In this document: piece after piece, positions 62,977-64,000 of the stretch
Layout of the letters: every line of letters starts with the position of its first letter
Numbering within the stretch: position 1 is the first letter of the stretch
Source: Simmondsia chinensis
Lineage: Eukaryota; Streptophyta; Magnoliopsida; Caryophyllales; Simmondsiaceae
Assembly (NCBI GenBank): GCA_018398585.1
Contig: JAGTTD010000003.1
Span: forward strand, 4,348,637 to 4,412,636
DNA length: 64,000 nt
Direction: 5' to 3'
The notes under the pieces: generated by a model
Databases searched by the model: none
The model's input: only the letters and a program-made list of their open reading frames with translations
What the model was told of the DNA's origin: nothing
Made by a program: the position numbers and the translations under genes

Positions 62977-63331
62977 TATAAGTCTTAGATGATATTCTAG
63001 TAAGTGTCCTTGAGGTTATTAGTTGCGGTTAGTAGCTCATCTATGTAGGGTTGGTCAAGCTAGTTGGTCAATGTTGCCAGGCTAGGTAGTTAAGTCGATT
63101 GAAGGCATAAGTCTTGGTTCAATGTATCTCCTCTAACCGACATTAGCTTAGAGTTAGTATAAGATCTCTTCCACTCTACAGGGATAATTTTTGATGAATA
63201 CAAAATATCTTTAGATATTTTTCTCTCCCTCATCTAACTCTCTCTGTATTTCTCATCTACCTTTTCTTCTCTTCTCATCTAAACTCTCATCTATCCTAGG
63301 TTATGATTCGAGATTGTTCTCAATCATAACA
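62977..63331 (+). repeat. Nar-d 3' LTR, second part
   Basis: Begins with TATAA (the duplicated target), then GTCTTAGATGATATTC. It ends AATCATAACA at 63331. The final 140 bases match 53021-53166. Confidence 0.85.
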
Positions 63332-64000
63332 TTAATCTTCTAGAACCATGACAATTATGTGGTTGTTATGGCAGATAGCAAGACATTCATTACTTGCTCT
63401 AATTATGTTGAGGCAAAGTTTTATGAAGCTGGTGTGGGACCACTGAATGTTAAAAGGACCACTCCTCAATCTTCTTAACACCAGGAAATGATAGACATCC
63501 ATGATAGCTTGCTTACTAAAGCTGAGGTTGATCAGAGGACGTGGAGTCCATAGACTTTGATTTCTAGGGATGCATGAGAGCCCTTTTGTGTGAAGGAGAC
63601 CATCAAGGCACACTAGAAGCCATATACAGGGGAGCATGACCTTTCATTAATTGCCCAGAGGGTCATTTCCTAAGCTATCATGAAGTTCGAACCTTGGCAT
63701 ACTGATGACCAACCATGGGCTTAGCAGCCCTTTGTTAAAAATTACCTTGAGATCCAAATGATACAAGTGAATGAGCTAAAGTTATTGACTTAAGAGCAGC
63801 ACCAGATAAGATGGAGAATTTAAAGGATGAAGTTTGAGACCCCCTCCTTAAGGTTAAATTGGGCTAAACAAAAGACCCAATGCCTACCTATCCTAGTGCT
63901 CTATGATTTGAAGAGTAGAGGAAGTAGTATTTGACCTTGCTTCATGAGCTCAAGGACTGCTTTGCTCAGGATTATCATGAAATTCCTGGCCTAGAAAGAA
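63332..64000 (+). pseudogene. Gypsy-4: start of a Ty3/gypsy pol region (Tat/Athila-like), partial
   Basis: From about 63840 one frame, despite stops, reads DPLLKVKLG, then DPMPTYPSAL and YLTLLHELKDCFAQDYHEIP. This resembles the segment just before RT in Tat/Athila-type plant gypsy Pol (LLKEYKDCFAWDYHEMPGL). The preceding 500 bases have short frames only. RT itself would lie beyond the window. Nar-d probably inserted into this element, since no primer site follows the Nar LTR. Confidence 0.6.

Larger units (their letters stand above)
53021..63331 (+). mobile_element. Nar-d: Nar element with Gypsy-2 inserted in its 3' LTR
   Basis: Partial 5' LTR (53021-53166), PBS, about 4.05 kb interior, PPT and a 3' LTR starting at 57251, which continues after Gypsy-2 at 62977 and ends AATCATAACA at 63331. 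Without Gypsy-2 the element would be about 4.65 kb. No pol motif was found. The 5' LTR lacks U3, replaced by an inverted fragment. Confidence 0.8.

Noticed and set aside
1..64000. tRNA genes suggested by many TGGTATCAGAGCC sites
   Set aside because: These are retrotransposon primer-binding sites complementary to a tRNA end; no cloverleaf surrounds them.

Overview
This window looks like repeat-rich intergenic DNA from a flowering plant, probably a eudicot. It is AT-rich, holds one two-exon R2R3-MYB gene, and is otherwise dominated by plant-type LTR retrotransposons (Ty1/copia and chromodomain Ty3/gypsy), plus an Au-like SINE and MITE-like elements. I saw no rRNA, tRNA or CRISPR array, and cannot name the species.

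Layout. (1) 1-1689: an Au-like SINE and a copia fragment (Copia-5: gag plus one LTR with a 42-G run). (2) 1713-25650: a nested stack. A SIRE-like copia on the + strand (Copia-1) is interrupted near its 5' LTR by a chromodomain gypsy on the - strand (Gypsy-1, 2385-7681). Its 3' LTR is split by a second copia of the same family on the - strand (Copia-2, 12654-24640). The 3' LTR of Copia-2 is in turn split by a 5.2-kb LTR element lacking any recognisable pol (Nar-a, 12674-17865). (3) 25855-29051: an 18-bp minisatellite followed by a short non-autonomous LTR element (Gn-1) with a perfect 5-bp target duplication. (4) 30459-31488: the MYB gene (MYB26/MYB67-like), the only clearly intact host gene. 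(5) 33034-36490: a decayed Ty3/gypsy (Gypsy-3) whose left LTR carries a MITE that seems to hold another. (6) 37771-50975: a copia (Copia-4) interrupted by another copia (Copia-3) and a truncated Nar copy (Nar-b) that carries a PTB-like RRM. (7) 51031-51780: an unrecognised near-open frame. (8) 51906-63331: a Nar fragment, an inverted LTR piece and a nearly complete Nar element (Nar-d) whose 3' LTR is split by a chromodomain gypsy (Gypsy-2, 57318-62976) with TSD TATAA. (9) 63332-64000: the start of another gypsy pol running off the window.

Nearly all element ORFs are broken by stops and frameshifts, many explained by C-to-T or G-to-A transitions, so none of the autonomous elements looks functional. 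Gypsy-1 and Gn-1 share LTR termini and the PPT neighbourhood, and Gypsy-2 and the Nar family do likewise. The window may thus hold two autonomous/non-autonomous pairs. The best candidates for something undescribed are the Nar family, its captured RRM segment, and the unknown frame at 51 kb.

Element names (Copia-1 to 5, Gypsy-1 to 4, Nar-a to d, Gn-1) are mine. Element boundaries come from eye alignment of LTR copies; those marked approximate could shift by tens of bases.
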